Position numbers and translations under genes: made by a program. The notes under the pieces were generated by a model, which was given only the letters and a program-made list of their open reading frames with translations, was not told the origin of the DNA and made no database searches. From assembly GCA_000783305.1 (NCBI GenBank), contig JROE01000011.1, positions 123,263-187,262 of the forward strand: DNA of 64,000 bases, written 5' to 3'. Of this stretch, positions 1 through 8,201 are shown in pieces. Every line of letters begins with the position of its first letter. The stretch's first letter is position 1. The stretch comes from Sphingobacteriaceae bacterium DW12 (GTDB lineage: Bacteria > Bacteroidota > Bacteroidia > Sphingobacteriales > Sphingobacteriaceae).

Positions 1-1125
1 GTGTCAGAACAACTTCAAGAGTTGACCTTGGATGGACAACTAGATCGTCATCCAATGCAAAAAGAGCTGAAGAATATCCGTAAAAAGGCCGAGGCTTTTC
101 GAGATATGGCAAAGAAATATAAACGCCAGTTTGGTAAAGCCGAGCGGGAGCAGCGCAAAGCACTTTTCCAGGAAGTTCGATCGTTGATGAAAGAAGCTGA
201 GCAAATAGCGCAGTACATGCAAAAAGGAATATTAGACCATGCTGAGGTCATTTGTGCCACGCTGGTAGGCTCCAATCATACCACTATCCAAGACCGTAAT
301 TATACAGCTGTCTTTATTGATGAGGCTGGTCAGGCAATGGAACCCGCTTGTTGGATTCCGATATTAAAAGCGGATAAACTTATTTTGGCTGGTGATCACT
401 TACAACTTCCTCCAACAATCAAATCTACTTCTGCTGACGTGCTTGCACTTCATGTCACATTGATGGAAAGATTAGTGTCGTTGTATCCTGGGTATGTATC
501 TACACTTCGGCAGCAATACCGTATGCATGGCGATATAATGGCATATCCATCTCGGGCACTCTACCACAACGCATTGCTTGCTGATGCTACCGTGGTAGGG
601 CAGCAGCTTATGGACAATGACCGTGCATTCCTCTTTATAGACACCGCGGGAGCGGGATTCGACGAGCTCCAAGAGGGAACTACGCTTTCTAATAGAGATG
701 AAGCACAGTTTGTGCTTCGTCATCTCACTTTATATTTGGAAGCTGCAACTTTTAATGCCGAAGGTCGAATACCTTCTGTAGGTATTATTTCGCCTTACAA
801 GCAGCAGGTACTTTTGCTGAAAGAATTGATTTTGGATGAAGGGCTGTTGAATACTTATCGAAGTCACTTGCAAGTACAGACTATTGATGGCTTCCAAGGT
901 CAGGAACGCGATATTATCTATATTTCGTTGACCCGAAGTAATGCTGAGGGCCAGATCGGTTTCTTGAATGAAGTCAGAAGAATGAATGTCGCGATGACAA
1001 GGGCGCGATATAAACTCGTAATCGTTGGTGATAGCTCAACGATAGGGCAGCATCCCTTTTACGCGGATATGATTCAATACGCCGAATCCTTGGATGCTTA
1101 TAAGAGTGTATGGGAATGGTTGTAG
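1..1125 (+). CDS. SF1 superfamily DNA/RNA helicase (UPF1/IGHMBP2-like), C-terminal part; 5' end outside window
   Basis: This is the C-terminal 374 residues of an ATP-dependent helicase of the UPF1/IGHMBP2-like SF1 group. Visible motifs in order: Walker B IDEAG near residue 106, motif III GDHLQLPPT near 131, motif IV YRMH near 173, motif V TIDGFQGQERD near 293, and the arginine-finger motif VI NVAMTRAR near 329. The Walker A/P-loop of such enzymes lies upstream of these motifs and is absent here, so the gene begins before the window. The GTG at base 1 is therefore probably an internal valine. Family members unwind nucleic acid 5' to 3'; the exact substrate cannot be read from sequence. The gene converges on the NYN-domain gene with about 18 bases between stops. 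Confidence 0.85.
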   Translation: MSEQLQELTLDGQLDRHPMQKELKNIRKKAEAFRDMAKKYKRQFGKAEREQRKALFQEVRSLMKEAEQIAQYMQKGILDHAEVICATLVGSNHTTIQDRNYTAVFIDEAGQAMEPACWIPILKADKLILAGDHLQLPPTIKSTSADVLALHVTLMERLVSLYPGYVSTLRQQYRMHGDIMAYPSRALYHNALLADATVVGQQLMDNDRAFLFIDTAGAGFDELQEGTTLSNRDEAQFVLRHLTLYLEAATFNAEGRIPSVGIISPYKQQVLLLKELILDEGLLNTYRSHLQVQTIDGFQGQERDIIYISLTRSNAEGQIGFLNEVRRMNVAMTRARYKLVIVGDSSTIGQHPFYADMIQYAESLDAYKSVWEWL

Positions 1126-1143
1126 AGATCTGCAATACTGGAT

Positions 1144-1938
1144 TTACTTTAGTTTGACCAAGGGGTGATTAAGTCCATTGACTTCATTTTTGATAATTTC
1201 ATACTTATCTAGGCTATCTAAGAGCTGAGTTAAGTTTTTGAAACCGTATGTTCTGGCATCAAAACTGGGGTCAATCTTTCGTAAAGCAGAGCCGACCTTT
1301 GCAATGAAGGTCTCATCGTCTTCATTGGTGGCAATGTCGAAAGCTTTGTTTATTTTTTGCAGCTCCGATTTGGGAAGTCGAGAACCTGGCCCGTTGGATT
1401 TGACTTTGTTCTTGACTTCTGCTCTTTGGACCGTCTTAACTGCTGTAGATTTAGGCGTCACTTTTTTGACAGGCTTTTCTGTCAACAATTCCTCTTCTTT
1501 TTCTTCTAGATTTTCCGTGAATGTAAATATTTCACAAGAATTGACAAAAGCAAGCGGGGTACTCTTGCGTCCAATCCCCATAACGAAAAGTCCCTCTTCA
1601 CGAATCCTCTTGGCTAGGCCAGTATAATCGCTATCGCTAGAGACGATACAAAATCCATCTACATTCTTACCATGAAGGATGTCCATTGCATCAATAATCA
1701 TGGAGCTATCAGTCGAATTTTTACCTGTTGTATATGCAAATTTCTGAATCGGGCTGATGGAATGTTCATTGAGGACGCCCTTCCAGCTGTTCATCTGTGG
1801 ATTGGTCCAGTCACCGTATATCCTACGGATAGTGGCTTTGCCATATTTTGAAACCTCTACGATAAGTTCCTTAATTAGACTGGCTTGTGCATTGTCTCCG
1901 TCAATGAGTACAGCAATGTTAAATTTGGTATCCGTCAT
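1144..1938 (-). CDS. NYN-domain (LabA-like) putative ribonuclease with C-terminal OST-HTH/LOTUS domain
   Basis: The N-terminal ~140 residues form a NYN/PIN-fold domain of the LabA type. The acidic metal-binding positions are in place: VLIDGDN near residue 10, STDSSMIIDAMD near 75 and SSDSDY near 98. A lysine-rich linker (about 145-195) leads to a ~55-residue winged-helix domain of the OST-HTH/LOTUS type (about 197-255), a fold linked to RNA binding. The expected role is a small metal-dependent RNA nuclease or RNA-binding regulator in the cytoplasm; substrates are unknown. I place the start at the ATG at 1938 because the family usually begins a few residues before the first beta strand. An in-frame GTG at 1971 would add 11 residues. 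It is monocistronic and converges with the helicase. Confidence 0.8.
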   Translation of the reverse strand: MTDTKFNIAVLIDGDNAQASLIKELIVEVSKYGKATIRRIYGDWTNPQMNSWKGVLNEHSISPIQKFAYTTGKNSTDSSMIIDAMDILHGKNVDGFCIVSSDSDYTGLAKRIREEGLFVMGIGRKSTPLAFVNSCEIFTFTENLEEKEEELLTEKPVKKVTPKSTAVKTVQRAEVKNKVKSNGPGSRLPKSELQKINKAFDIATNEDDETFIAKVGSALRKIDPSFDARTYGFKNLTQLLDSLDKYEIIKNEVNGLNHPLVKLK

Positions 1939-2129
1939 AAGGAGTTTACTAACTGCGTTTGTAGAGTACACGTTTCCAATTGGTGGTTAATAGTGAAAAG
2001 AGTATATCCAAGAATGCTATCATTATATCCAGTATATTATTTAGGGTAAGTTACGTAATTTTTTTATTAATATCCGTGAGTGGTACCACCATATTTCTGC
2101 TTGCAATGGGATTATTCATCTAAAACTTG

Positions 2130-2177
2130 GTGGGATTATCATTGGTCATTGTCAAAATGCGTGAATGATAATCTCAC
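2130..2177. repeat. Imperfect inverted repeat, 14-base arms
   Basis: GTGGGATTATCATT at 2130-2143 faces AATGATAATCTCAC at 2164-2177. The arms differ at one position and are separated by 20 bases. There is no T-tract, so an operator or RNA hairpin is more likely than a terminator. Confidence 0.6.
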
Positions 2178-2288
2178 AACTTGAAGTTTAGCGTTTTCTG
2201 GTTTTGAACAAGTCGACCCCTTATTATCTACAAATTCGTATTTAAAATATTCTTTAAGTAGTATTAGTGTAGCCTTTATATAGCTAAT

Positions 2289-2343
2289 GGCTATGGTAAG
2301 GCTATGTAAAGGCTATGTTAACCCTATGTAAAAGGTATCTTAA
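2289..2343 (+). repeat. 11-bp tandem repeat, five units
   Basis: Five consecutive 11-base units share the pattern GGCTATGTAAA: 2289-2299, 2300-2310, 2311-2321, 2322-2332 and 2333-2343. The first three are nearly identical and the last two are degenerate. A period close to one helical turn puts every copy on nearly the same face of the DNA, as expected for cooperative regulator binding. It lies about 55 bases upstream of a TAATTTTG box and 190 bases before the next start codon. Confidence 0.75.
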
Positions 2344-2535
2344 CACTTAATTTGATGTTAATAAAATCCCTGCGTATGGTAGAGAAGATGTATTAATAAT
2401 TTTGTCTTAAAAGAGTACGATCGTGCTGTTTGTCCCATCTTTCTTTTGCTAGGGGATAAGCAGCAACTTGAGTAATCTAGAAAATGTTTAAAAAAAGATT
2501 ACTATACTGTAACGTTTTGCCGGGAGGGGATACTA

Positions 2536-3045
2536 ATGATGAAACAAAATATAAAAATTATGGAAAGCAGTTTATATCATTGGAGAAGTGATTTTGGAAC
2601 TTCGGACAGCTACTTGTATAAAGGAACCCAAAAATTGGGAACTTTACACAACTCCACATTTGAAGAGAAAGCTATAGCAAGTCTAGGAAATAGTAAGTAT
2701 ACGTTTCAAACCAAGGGAACATTTAGACAGCATACTCAGATATTGAACCCAGAGTGCCAACTTGTTGGCGATATTGTACTTACAGCCTGGGGTAATACAG
2801 CCACTGTGACACTAAATGGCAATTGCTATCAATGGAAGTCTAGCAATTGGTTAGGTACGAAATGGGAGTTGGCCGATAATACAGGAAATAAATATGAGAT
2901 GTCTTCCGACCTTTTTGGAGGCGTCATCTTTGGAAATATAGAAAACGAGGTATTACTCATGACGGGTTTGTTTTTGCGCAATTATTATTGGCAGTATATG
3001 CTGCTTGCGTTTATACCTCTACTTGTGGTATTGATGTGTTTATAG
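2536..3045 (+). CDS. Hypothetical protein with C-terminal membrane segment
   Basis: I do not recognise this 169-residue protein. The first ~140 residues are rich in short beta-type segments with many Gly, Asn and Trp residues (for example NCYQWKSSNW near 95-104). This is loosely reminiscent of the tubby-C/LURP-one-like beta fold, but the resemblance is weak. Residues ~150-169 form a hydrophobic C-terminal segment rich in Leu and Val that could be a tail anchor. There is no signal peptide. A purine-rich GGGAGGGGATACTA stretch precedes the start; a second ATG follows immediately. It stands alone between two long intergenic regions. Confidence 0.6.
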   Translation: MMKQNIKIMESSLYHWRSDFGTSDSYLYKGTQKLGTLHNSTFEEKAIASLGNSKYTFQTKGTFRQHTQILNPECQLVGDIVLTAWGNTATVTLNGNCYQWKSSNWLGTKWELADNTGNKYEMSSDLFGGVIFGNIENEVLLMTGLFLRNYYWQYMLLAFIPLLVVLMCL

Positions 3046-3332
3046 GGTTAGGTCGGATTTCCAAGCTGCAGGATTAGCACTTCATGCATGTTGAATGACT
3101 CACATCCCGACGAGCAACTCATTGATCAGCTTAACGCTTGATAAAATACCCTGATTTCAGGGATTGATGTGTTTCTGATGTTTAACTACTTTTGATTCAT
3201 TGTAGCCATCGTGGTACAATTGTTTTTAGCATATCCCCGTGGGTGTGGTGATAGGTTGTTAGTATAGTGCTGTTGGGCCTGTCTATTTGGATAGGCCTAT
3301 GCAGTTTTTAAGTAGTTACCTTTAATTATATA
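3046..3332. other. Intergenic region; hairpin at 3276-3297
   Basis: No gene is seen in these 287 bases. An 8-bp hairpin with one G-T pair (GGCCTGTC at 3276-3283, loop TATTTG, GATAGGCC at 3290-3297) lies 35 bases before the next start and is followed, after a few bases, by a run of five T. It could end upstream transcription or be a leader hairpin of the next gene. Confidence 0.4.
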
Positions 3333-5363
3333 ATGAAGATGCAGATAAGATTGAGCGTATTAATGATTGTTGGGCTTTGTGCCGTTACGGCGATTCCGCT
3401 AAAAGCGCAGCAGCTCGCGAACCGTATACCTAAGGAGGCAGATGTTGTTGCCGTATTGAATCCCAAAGAAATCATGATTCAGAGTAATGCAAAGTTACTC
3501 AATGAAACGTTGGTGAAAAGCGGTTTTTTTAATAATTTTCAAGATGCGATGGGGCATTCGGTAGATCGTTTGGAAGATATTGGAGTGGACCTACAGCAGT
3601 ATATGTATGCTTACCACAGACGTACAGATAGTATTTCGTATACCGGTTACATTGCGCCCATTGGTAACCTGGAAAAATTTGAAAGCTTGCTGCCTGATAG
3701 TCTTGTGAAGTTGGGCGAGTATGAAGGATACCAATATTGGAAAAATAGCCAAGGTACGCTGTTGGCATGGAACAATGATGTCATCTATGTGTTGGAAGGA
3801 AGTCTGCATACCGGGTTCTTTGACGTTGATTCTATAGCCAATAGATATGGCATAGATAATGTGGATATGGCCGTACCTTACGAATATTTGGAGGAAGACG
3901 ATGTTGCGGAGCCCACGCAATATGAAGAGGACATGGTCATCGATGATTCCTGGTTGGAAGGAGAGCTTGTTGATAGTGCCGGTGTGTTGGACGATATCGA
4001 TACTGCATGTGCGTATGTTATTCAGGATGAAGAGGAGATGACATTTGAGGCCTATCCATTTGACGAAGAGGTCGATACAGCAGAGGCGGATTATGTGATA
4101 GAAGACACTGCCTACGATCAAGCGTATGCAGATTCGGTAGCTACACAACATGCGGAAGCACAGCAGAAGAATGATTCTATACGCCATGTCTTATCTGCGC
4201 AATGGACAGTGAATGAAATGAAGCAGTTGCTTTCCCCGTCTCATGAACCGCTATCAGACAGCTACTTGGGAAGTCTCCATAAAAAAATGCCGCTAGCACG
4301 TGTATGGATAAAGAGTGTGGACGAATTGTATGGAAGTATGCTTCCCACGAGCTATTTATCATCCATATATCAAGGATTCAATCCCCAATCTATAATGTCA
4401 GGTTATAAAGAAGCTATTTTTGATTTGGAGCAACAGGGCAATACGTTGAAAATTACATCTCGATTGGGATTAGTGCAAGATCTTCTCGAAACCTCAAAAC
4501 GGATTTATAACCATAAGCCAAATCCTAAGTTCTTTAAATATCTTACAGATAGCACCGTTGGATTCATGTCGCTCAACATCAATTCGGAAGCTTATATGAA
4601 AGGGATTCCAAATTATTTGGCTAGTCGTTACCAATGGTTGTTTGGCAGTGAGCAAGAAATAGTATCATTAGCGACTTTGGCTATTGATATTGCTTTTGAC
4701 GAGCATGCGATATCCAAGATAATGCCCGGAGACAACTTGGTCGTGGTCAATGGAGTGACAAAACTCAAAATGGAGTATATGGACTACGAGTATGACGACG
4801 ACTACAACATGAAAGAGGTTATGCAGAGTAAAGAAGAAGTCGTACCTCGCTTCGTGTGGATGTTTACCTCTAAGGACCAACGCTTAATCGTGAAGGGATT
4901 GCAGTTGGCCGTTGCGAAAGAGGTGGCGCAGTATGTTGATTATATTTATGAAATCCCACGTAAACGTGGACAGGAATTTCCGATGTATGTCTTATTTAAA
5001 GATGACATTGTGATGGTTTCCAATGATAGACAAGAGTTAGTCCATATACAGCAGGGGAAGTTAGGGGGTAAGCCGAATAAGAGTTTTGAAAGAATCGTCA
5101 AGAACAATGTATTTTCAACGGTCTTGCAACCCAAGCGTATACCCGCTCTACTGGCCGAAATGGATGTGCCCGTTTCCAAGGAATGGAGGACATCTGTGGA
5201 TGAATTGGCCCAGTACGGGGATGTGGTCATTTCTTCAAGGGGAATTGTCAAGAATGAGGCTGTGGCCGAGCTGTCCCTCACTTTGCCCTCTGAAAAGGCG
5301 CATGCTTTAGAATATATACTGACTGAAATCAATCGACAATTGTTGCATTCAGGATTGGAGTAA
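3333..5363 (+). CDS. Exported protein of unknown function with acidic insert (DUF4836-like)
   Basis: This 676-residue protein has a clear signal peptide (about residues 1-25, ending KAQ). The region right after it, ANRIPKEADVVAVLNPKEI, resembles the start of Bacteroidota DUF4836-type lipoproteins, but no lipobox cysteine is seen, so it is probably periplasmic or secreted. Residues ~185-280 form a strongly acidic, Asp/Glu/Tyr-rich low-complexity stretch. A second acidic patch (YMDYEYDDDYN) lies near 475. The C-terminal third looks globular. No enzymatic motif is visible. It appears monocistronic and is followed by a perfect 17-bp hairpin. Confidence 0.65.
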   Translation: MKMQIRLSVLMIVGLCAVTAIPLKAQQLANRIPKEADVVAVLNPKEIMIQSNAKLLNETLVKSGFFNNFQDAMGHSVDRLEDIGVDLQQYMYAYHRRTDSISYTGYIAPIGNLEKFESLLPDSLVKLGEYEGYQYWKNSQGTLLAWNNDVIYVLEGSLHTGFFDVDSIANRYGIDNVDMAVPYEYLEEDDVAEPTQYEEDMVIDDSWLEGELVDSAGVLDDIDTACAYVIQDEEEMTFEAYPFDEEVDTAEADYVIEDTAYDQAYADSVATQHAEAQQKNDSIRHVLSAQWTVNEMKQLLSPSHEPLSDSYLGSLHKKMPLARVWIKSVDELYGSMLPTSYLSSIYQGFNPQSIMSGYKEAIFDLEQQGNTLKITSRLGLVQDLLETSKRIYNHKPNPKFFKYLTDSTVGFMSLNINSEAYMKGIPNYLASRYQWLFGSEQEIVSLATLAIDIAFDEHAISKIMPGDNLVVVNGVTKLKMEYMDYEYDDDYNMKEVMQSKEEVVPRFVWMFTSKDQRLIVKGLQLAVAKEVAQYVDYIYEIPRKRGQEFPMYVLFKDDIVMVSNDRQELVHIQQGKLGGKPNKSFERIVKNNVFSTVLQPKRIPALLAEMDVPVSKEWRTSVDELAQYGDVVISSRGIVKNEAVAELSLTLPSEKAHALEYILTEINRQLLHSGLE

Positions 5364-5390
5364 GTATTGTTGTTTTAATTATAGCACTTT

Positions 5391-5434
5391 ACCAGATGGG
5401 CCCGTAACCGACAGGATACGGGCCCATCTGGTAT
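5391..5434 (+). terminator. Long perfect hairpin, probable terminator
   Basis: A perfect 17-bp stem runs from TACCAGATGGGCCCGTA (5391-5407) to its complement (5418-5434), with a 10-base loop. It starts 28 bases after the stop of the 3333-5363 gene. No T-tract follows, which is atypical for an intrinsic terminator; a processing or stability hairpin is the alternative. Confidence 0.6.
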
Positions 5435-5511
5435 AAAGGAGATTTGTCGTCATTTCGTTAGGATAGATTAATAATTCCAAGTAGATTTGAGTGTATCAGT
5501 TAGACAACGGG

Positions 5512-5985
5512 ATGAAATATACACTATATCGGGAGCAAGAATTGGGATGTAGCCTGACTACTGCTTGGTCCTTTTTTTCATGTGCTGCTAATCTAGCTTC
5601 CATTACGCCACCAGAAATGAAGTTCAAGGTTTTGTCCACTTTGGCCGATGATGTTATCCATGAGGGGATGATAATCGATTATGCTGTTTCGCCATTATTG
5701 GGGATCCCGTTAAAGTGGCAAACATTGATTACCCAGGTAGATGTCTTGAAAAGCTTTACCGATTATCAAGTAAAAGGACCTTATCGCTATTGGAACCATT
5801 TTCACGAGTTTGTCGAGACAGATAAAGGTGTTTTGATGAGCGATACAGTAGTCTATGAGCTGCCATTTGGCTTCATAGGCAATTTGGTCCACAGTTTATA
5901 TGTTCAAAGAAAGCTCAATCGTATTTTCGATTATCGATCTGCAATTTTACGTGGATTATTTAGGCGAGAAGAGGTGTCAAACTAG
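5512..5985 (+). CDS. SRPBCC/START-like ligand-binding domain protein
   Basis: A single-domain protein of 157 residues with the helix-grip pattern of the polyketide-cyclase/START-like (SRPBCC) superfamily. It has an N-terminal strand, a WSFFSCAANLASITPPEM helix-loop typical of the bacterial group (residues ~18-37), a middle beta sheet ending in PYRYWNHFHEF, and a long C-terminal helix (about 128-155). Homologs are often annotated 'SRPBCC family' or 'cell division inhibitor', but no ligand or reaction is established here. I chose the ATG at 5512 because it starts MKYTLYREQEL, the usual family start; an in-frame GTG at 5491 would add seven residues. It converges on the alcohol dehydrogenase gene. 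Confidence 0.7.
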   Translation: MKYTLYREQELGCSLTTAWSFFSCAANLASITPPEMKFKVLSTLADDVIHEGMIIDYAVSPLLGIPLKWQTLITQVDVLKSFTDYQVKGPYRYWNHFHEFVETDKGVLMSDTVVYELPFGFIGNLVHSLYVQRKLNRIFDYRSAILRGLFRREEVSN

Positions 5986-6015
5986 CCATGCGAGCCAACG
6001 GTCGACATGGCTAGT
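5981..6015. terminator. Convergent-gene hairpin overlapping a stop codon
   Basis: ACTAGCCATG (5981-5990) pairs perfectly with CATGGCTAGT (6006-6015) across a 15-base loop. The left arm contains the TAG stop of the START-like gene. It sits between two convergent genes and could serve both strands. There is no T-tract. Confidence 0.55.
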
Positions 6016-6031
6016 AATCATGTCGGTCGGC

Positions 6032-7078
6032 TTATAATGTAGCCATATCAATAACAAAACGATAGCGAACATCTCCCTTTTCCATGCGCTCGTATGCTTG
6101 ATGGATATTTTTGATGTCAATCAATTCGATATCGGATACGATTTGATGTTCAGTACAGAAGTCAAGCATTTCTTGCGTTTCAGCAATTCCACCTATACCC
6201 GATCCTGCGACACTTTTGCGGCCACCAATTAACGCAAAAGCTGAAATTTGATGCGCTTCAGAGGGGGCGCCAACACAAATGTGTACGCCATTCGTTTTTA
6301 GTAAAGACAAGTACATATTCATATCATGCGGAGCACTGACGGTATCTAATATGAAATCAAATGTGCCTACAGCTTGCTGGATCTGAGCAGGGTCTTTGGT
6401 GACAACAAAGTGGTGTGCACCTAGTTTTTTCGCATCGGCTTCCTTGTTTGGGGAGGTGCTGAGTACAGTGACTTCCGCTCCAAAGGCCACGCCAAATTTG
6501 ACGGCCATATGTCCTAATCCGCCTAGACCAAGTACGGCTAGCTTATGTCCTTTACCGACTTTCCAATGGCGAAGCGGTGAATAGGTTGTGATACCTGCAC
6601 ACAGGAGTGGAGCGGTAGCAGCGAGTGAAAGCTTATCGGAGATGCGTAAAACGAAGTCCTCGTTGACCACGATGGTATTGGAGTAACCCCCATAGGTAGG
6701 AGCACCATCGGTATATTTGTTGCGCCCATTATAGGTTTGGATATTGCCTTGCTCACAATATTGTTCTAATCCTTCCTTGCAATTGTCACATGTCCTGCAG
6801 GAGTCTACCATGCAACCGGTCCCGGCCAAGTCGCCTACTTTAAACTTGGTGACCTTGTCCCCGATCTTAGCGACCCGACCTACAATCTCATGACCAGGTA
6901 CCATTGGAAAGATGCCCGGAAACCAGTCATTGTGGATTTGGTGAAGATCGGAATGGCATACGCCACAAAATAGAATGTCAAATTGTACGTCATAGGGGCC
7001 TACCTCGCGACGTTCAAACTGCCATTCGGCTAAATCTGACTCAGGACTCTGAGCAGCATATCCTTTTGTTGTAATCAT
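6032..7078 (-). CDS. Zinc-dependent NAD(P) alcohol dehydrogenase (cinnamyl-alcohol dehydrogenase family, YahK/AdhC-like)
   Basis: A 348-residue medium-chain dehydrogenase/reductase. The catalytic-zinc motif FCGVCHSDLHQ (about residues 36-46) and GHEIVGRV (about 62-69) are present. So are the four structural-zinc cysteines in the CMVDSCRTCDNCKEGLEQYC block (about 90-110) and the dinucleotide-binding GLGGLGHMAVKFG (about 174-186). Length and motifs match the cinnamyl-alcohol dehydrogenase subfamily, which interconverts aldehydes and primary alcohols in the cytoplasm, often with NADPH and broad specificity. The physiological substrate is not evident and no pathway partner is adjacent. Confidence 0.85.
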   Translation of the reverse strand: MITTKGYAAQSPESDLAEWQFERREVGPYDVQFDILFCGVCHSDLHQIHNDWFPGIFPMVPGHEIVGRVAKIGDKVTKFKVGDLAGTGCMVDSCRTCDNCKEGLEQYCEQGNIQTYNGRNKYTDGAPTYGGYSNTIVVNEDFVLRISDKLSLAATAPLLCAGITTYSPLRHWKVGKGHKLAVLGLGGLGHMAVKFGVAFGAEVTVLSTSPNKEADAKKLGAHHFVVTKDPAQIQQAVGTFDFILDTVSAPHDMNMYLSLLKTNGVHICVGAPSEAHQISAFALIGGRKSVAGSGIGGIAETQEMLDFCTEHQIVSDIELIDIKNIHQAYERMEKGDVRYRFVIDMATL

Positions 7079-7171
7079 ATGTGTTGTATTTTAAATGTTT
7101 TTAATTTAACAGGAATTTCTTGTATTTGTTTGCTGCAATTAGCGTGATAGGATGCTATTTAATGTGCATTC

Positions 7172-8059
7172 CTACTTTTTAAGGTGTAAATAGGTAATTT
7201 GTGATACAGCTGCAATAATTTGTTCATTCGTAGATTCGTCTTCGAGGGAATTGACGACAAATACGCTGATGGCATATGCTGTCCCGTCCGCTAATTGAAC
7301 GATCCCCACATCATTGACCGCTCCTGTGAGGCCATATGATGTAGTGCCGGAGGACCCCGTTTTATGGCTGACGATGCTGCCCTTTGGTAACGGAGCTGTA
7401 ATCCGCTTCTTACCTGTACTGGTTTCCGTCATGACCTTCCAGAAAAAATCAAGGTATTGGGGAGACAATAGATTGGACTTATAGGCTTTTACTAGAAGTT
7501 CATTACTAGATTTTGGACTGCTATAATTTAAATATTGTACATTCCAATCGCGATGCATCGCTTCTTCATTTGCTACGATTTTCATATCTGAAATACCCAA
7601 TTTTTGTATATAACGCTGGACAACGTCCTCGCCACCGATCCATCTCAATAGTATGTCACAGGCATTGTTGTCGCTTTGGGAGACCATGACAGCTAATAAT
7701 TTTGATATAGGTAAGGTAAGGTTTCCTTCCGGATATTGGTCTCGCAGGGGGCTCCATGTATCTAAAAGCAAATCCTTTTTGGCGACATAGATACCGTGGT
7801 CTAATGGAAGTTGTTTTTGTTGTAGCATGTCGAGTACTGCAAGTGCAATAGGAAATTTGAAGACGCTTTGCATAGGAAATGTGTTTTCGCCATTTACTTG
7901 GAGCTCAACGCCATCTTTCAAATGGAGTATGTGCACGCCAATATGGGCTTTTTTGTCTCTTAGGATAGAATCGACTTGTATATTCCACGAGGACTGGGAC
8001 AATGCGGGATGGATTCCTATAAGCAATAAAGATATAAAGATAAGGTAGTGCTTTCTCAT
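7172..8059 (-). CDS. Class A beta-lactamase (subclass A2-like)
   Basis: A 295-residue serine beta-lactamase with a signal peptide (about residues 1-22, ALSQ), so it is periplasmic. The catalytic motifs are complete: S65-V-F-K68 (SxxK), S129-D-N131, and K233-T-G235. The omega-loop region has NEEAMHRD near 164-171, in the position of the general-base glutamate. The NEExMHxD pattern and spacing resemble the Bacteroidota/A2 branch (CblA, CepA, CfxA, PER, VEB type) rather than TEM. The expected reaction is hydrolysis of the beta-lactam ring of penicillins and/or cephalosporins; the spectrum cannot be read from sequence. No AmpR- or BlaI-type regulator and no mobile element is adjacent, so it looks like a resident chromosomal gene. 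Confidence 0.9.
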   Translation of the reverse strand: MRKHYLIFISLLLIGIHPALSQSSWNIQVDSILRDKKAHIGVHILHLKDGVELQVNGENTFPMQSVFKFPIALAVLDMLQQKQLPLDHGIYVAKKDLLLDTWSPLRDQYPEGNLTLPISKLLAVMVSQSDNNACDILLRWIGGEDVVQRYIQKLGISDMKIVANEEAMHRDWNVQYLNYSSPKSSNELLVKAYKSNLLSPQYLDFFWKVMTETSTGKKRITAPLPKGSIVSHKTGSSGTTSYGLTGAVNDVGIVQLADGTAYAISVFVVNSLEDESTNEQIIAAVSQITYLHLKK

Positions 8060-8122
8060 CGGAGTGTTTTTTACGTAGTGGTGAAGGTGCTCTGAAAGGA
8101 TTGACTTAATCTATTCAAAGTA

Positions 8123-8141
8123 CCTGCCCTTAGTGGGCAGG
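8123..8141 (-). terminator. Short hairpin downstream of altronate dehydratase
   Basis: CCTGCCC (8123-8129) and GGGCAGG (8135-8141) form a perfect 7-bp GC-rich stem with the loop TTAGT. It lies ~60 bases beyond the stop of the minus-strand uxaA gene and before the beta-lactamase gene, as expected for an operon-end terminator. There is no clear T-tract. Confidence 0.5.
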
Positions 8142-8201
8142 ATTTCATCATTACGTAAATATACAGGATAAACTTCTCTCCTGAAATAGTACTTCTGTAT
8201 T

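Larger units (their letters stand above)
1939..2535. other. Intergenic region rich in palindromes and short repeats
   Basis: No convincing gene is seen in this ~600-base stretch. It contains the perfect 10-base palindrome GTGGTACCAC at 2080-2089, a near-perfect 14-base inverted repeat at 2130-2143/2164-2177, an 11-base tandem repeat at 2289-2343, and a TAATTTTG box (2397-2404) that fits the Bacteroidota -7 consensus but lacks a TTTG at the proper upstream distance. It separates a minus-strand gene from a plus-strand gene, so it should hold two divergent promoters. Confidence 0.6.

Noticed and set aside
1..3. GTG at the first base as the helicase start codon
   Set aside because: The visible part lacks the Walker A domain that precedes these motifs in every SF1 helicase, so the true start lies upstream of the window.
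3591..4187. 198-codon minus-strand open frame
   Set aside because: It is antisense to the exported 676-residue protein, which has a signal peptide and normal codon use; the antisense product is Ile/Cys/His-rich and unlike a real protein.
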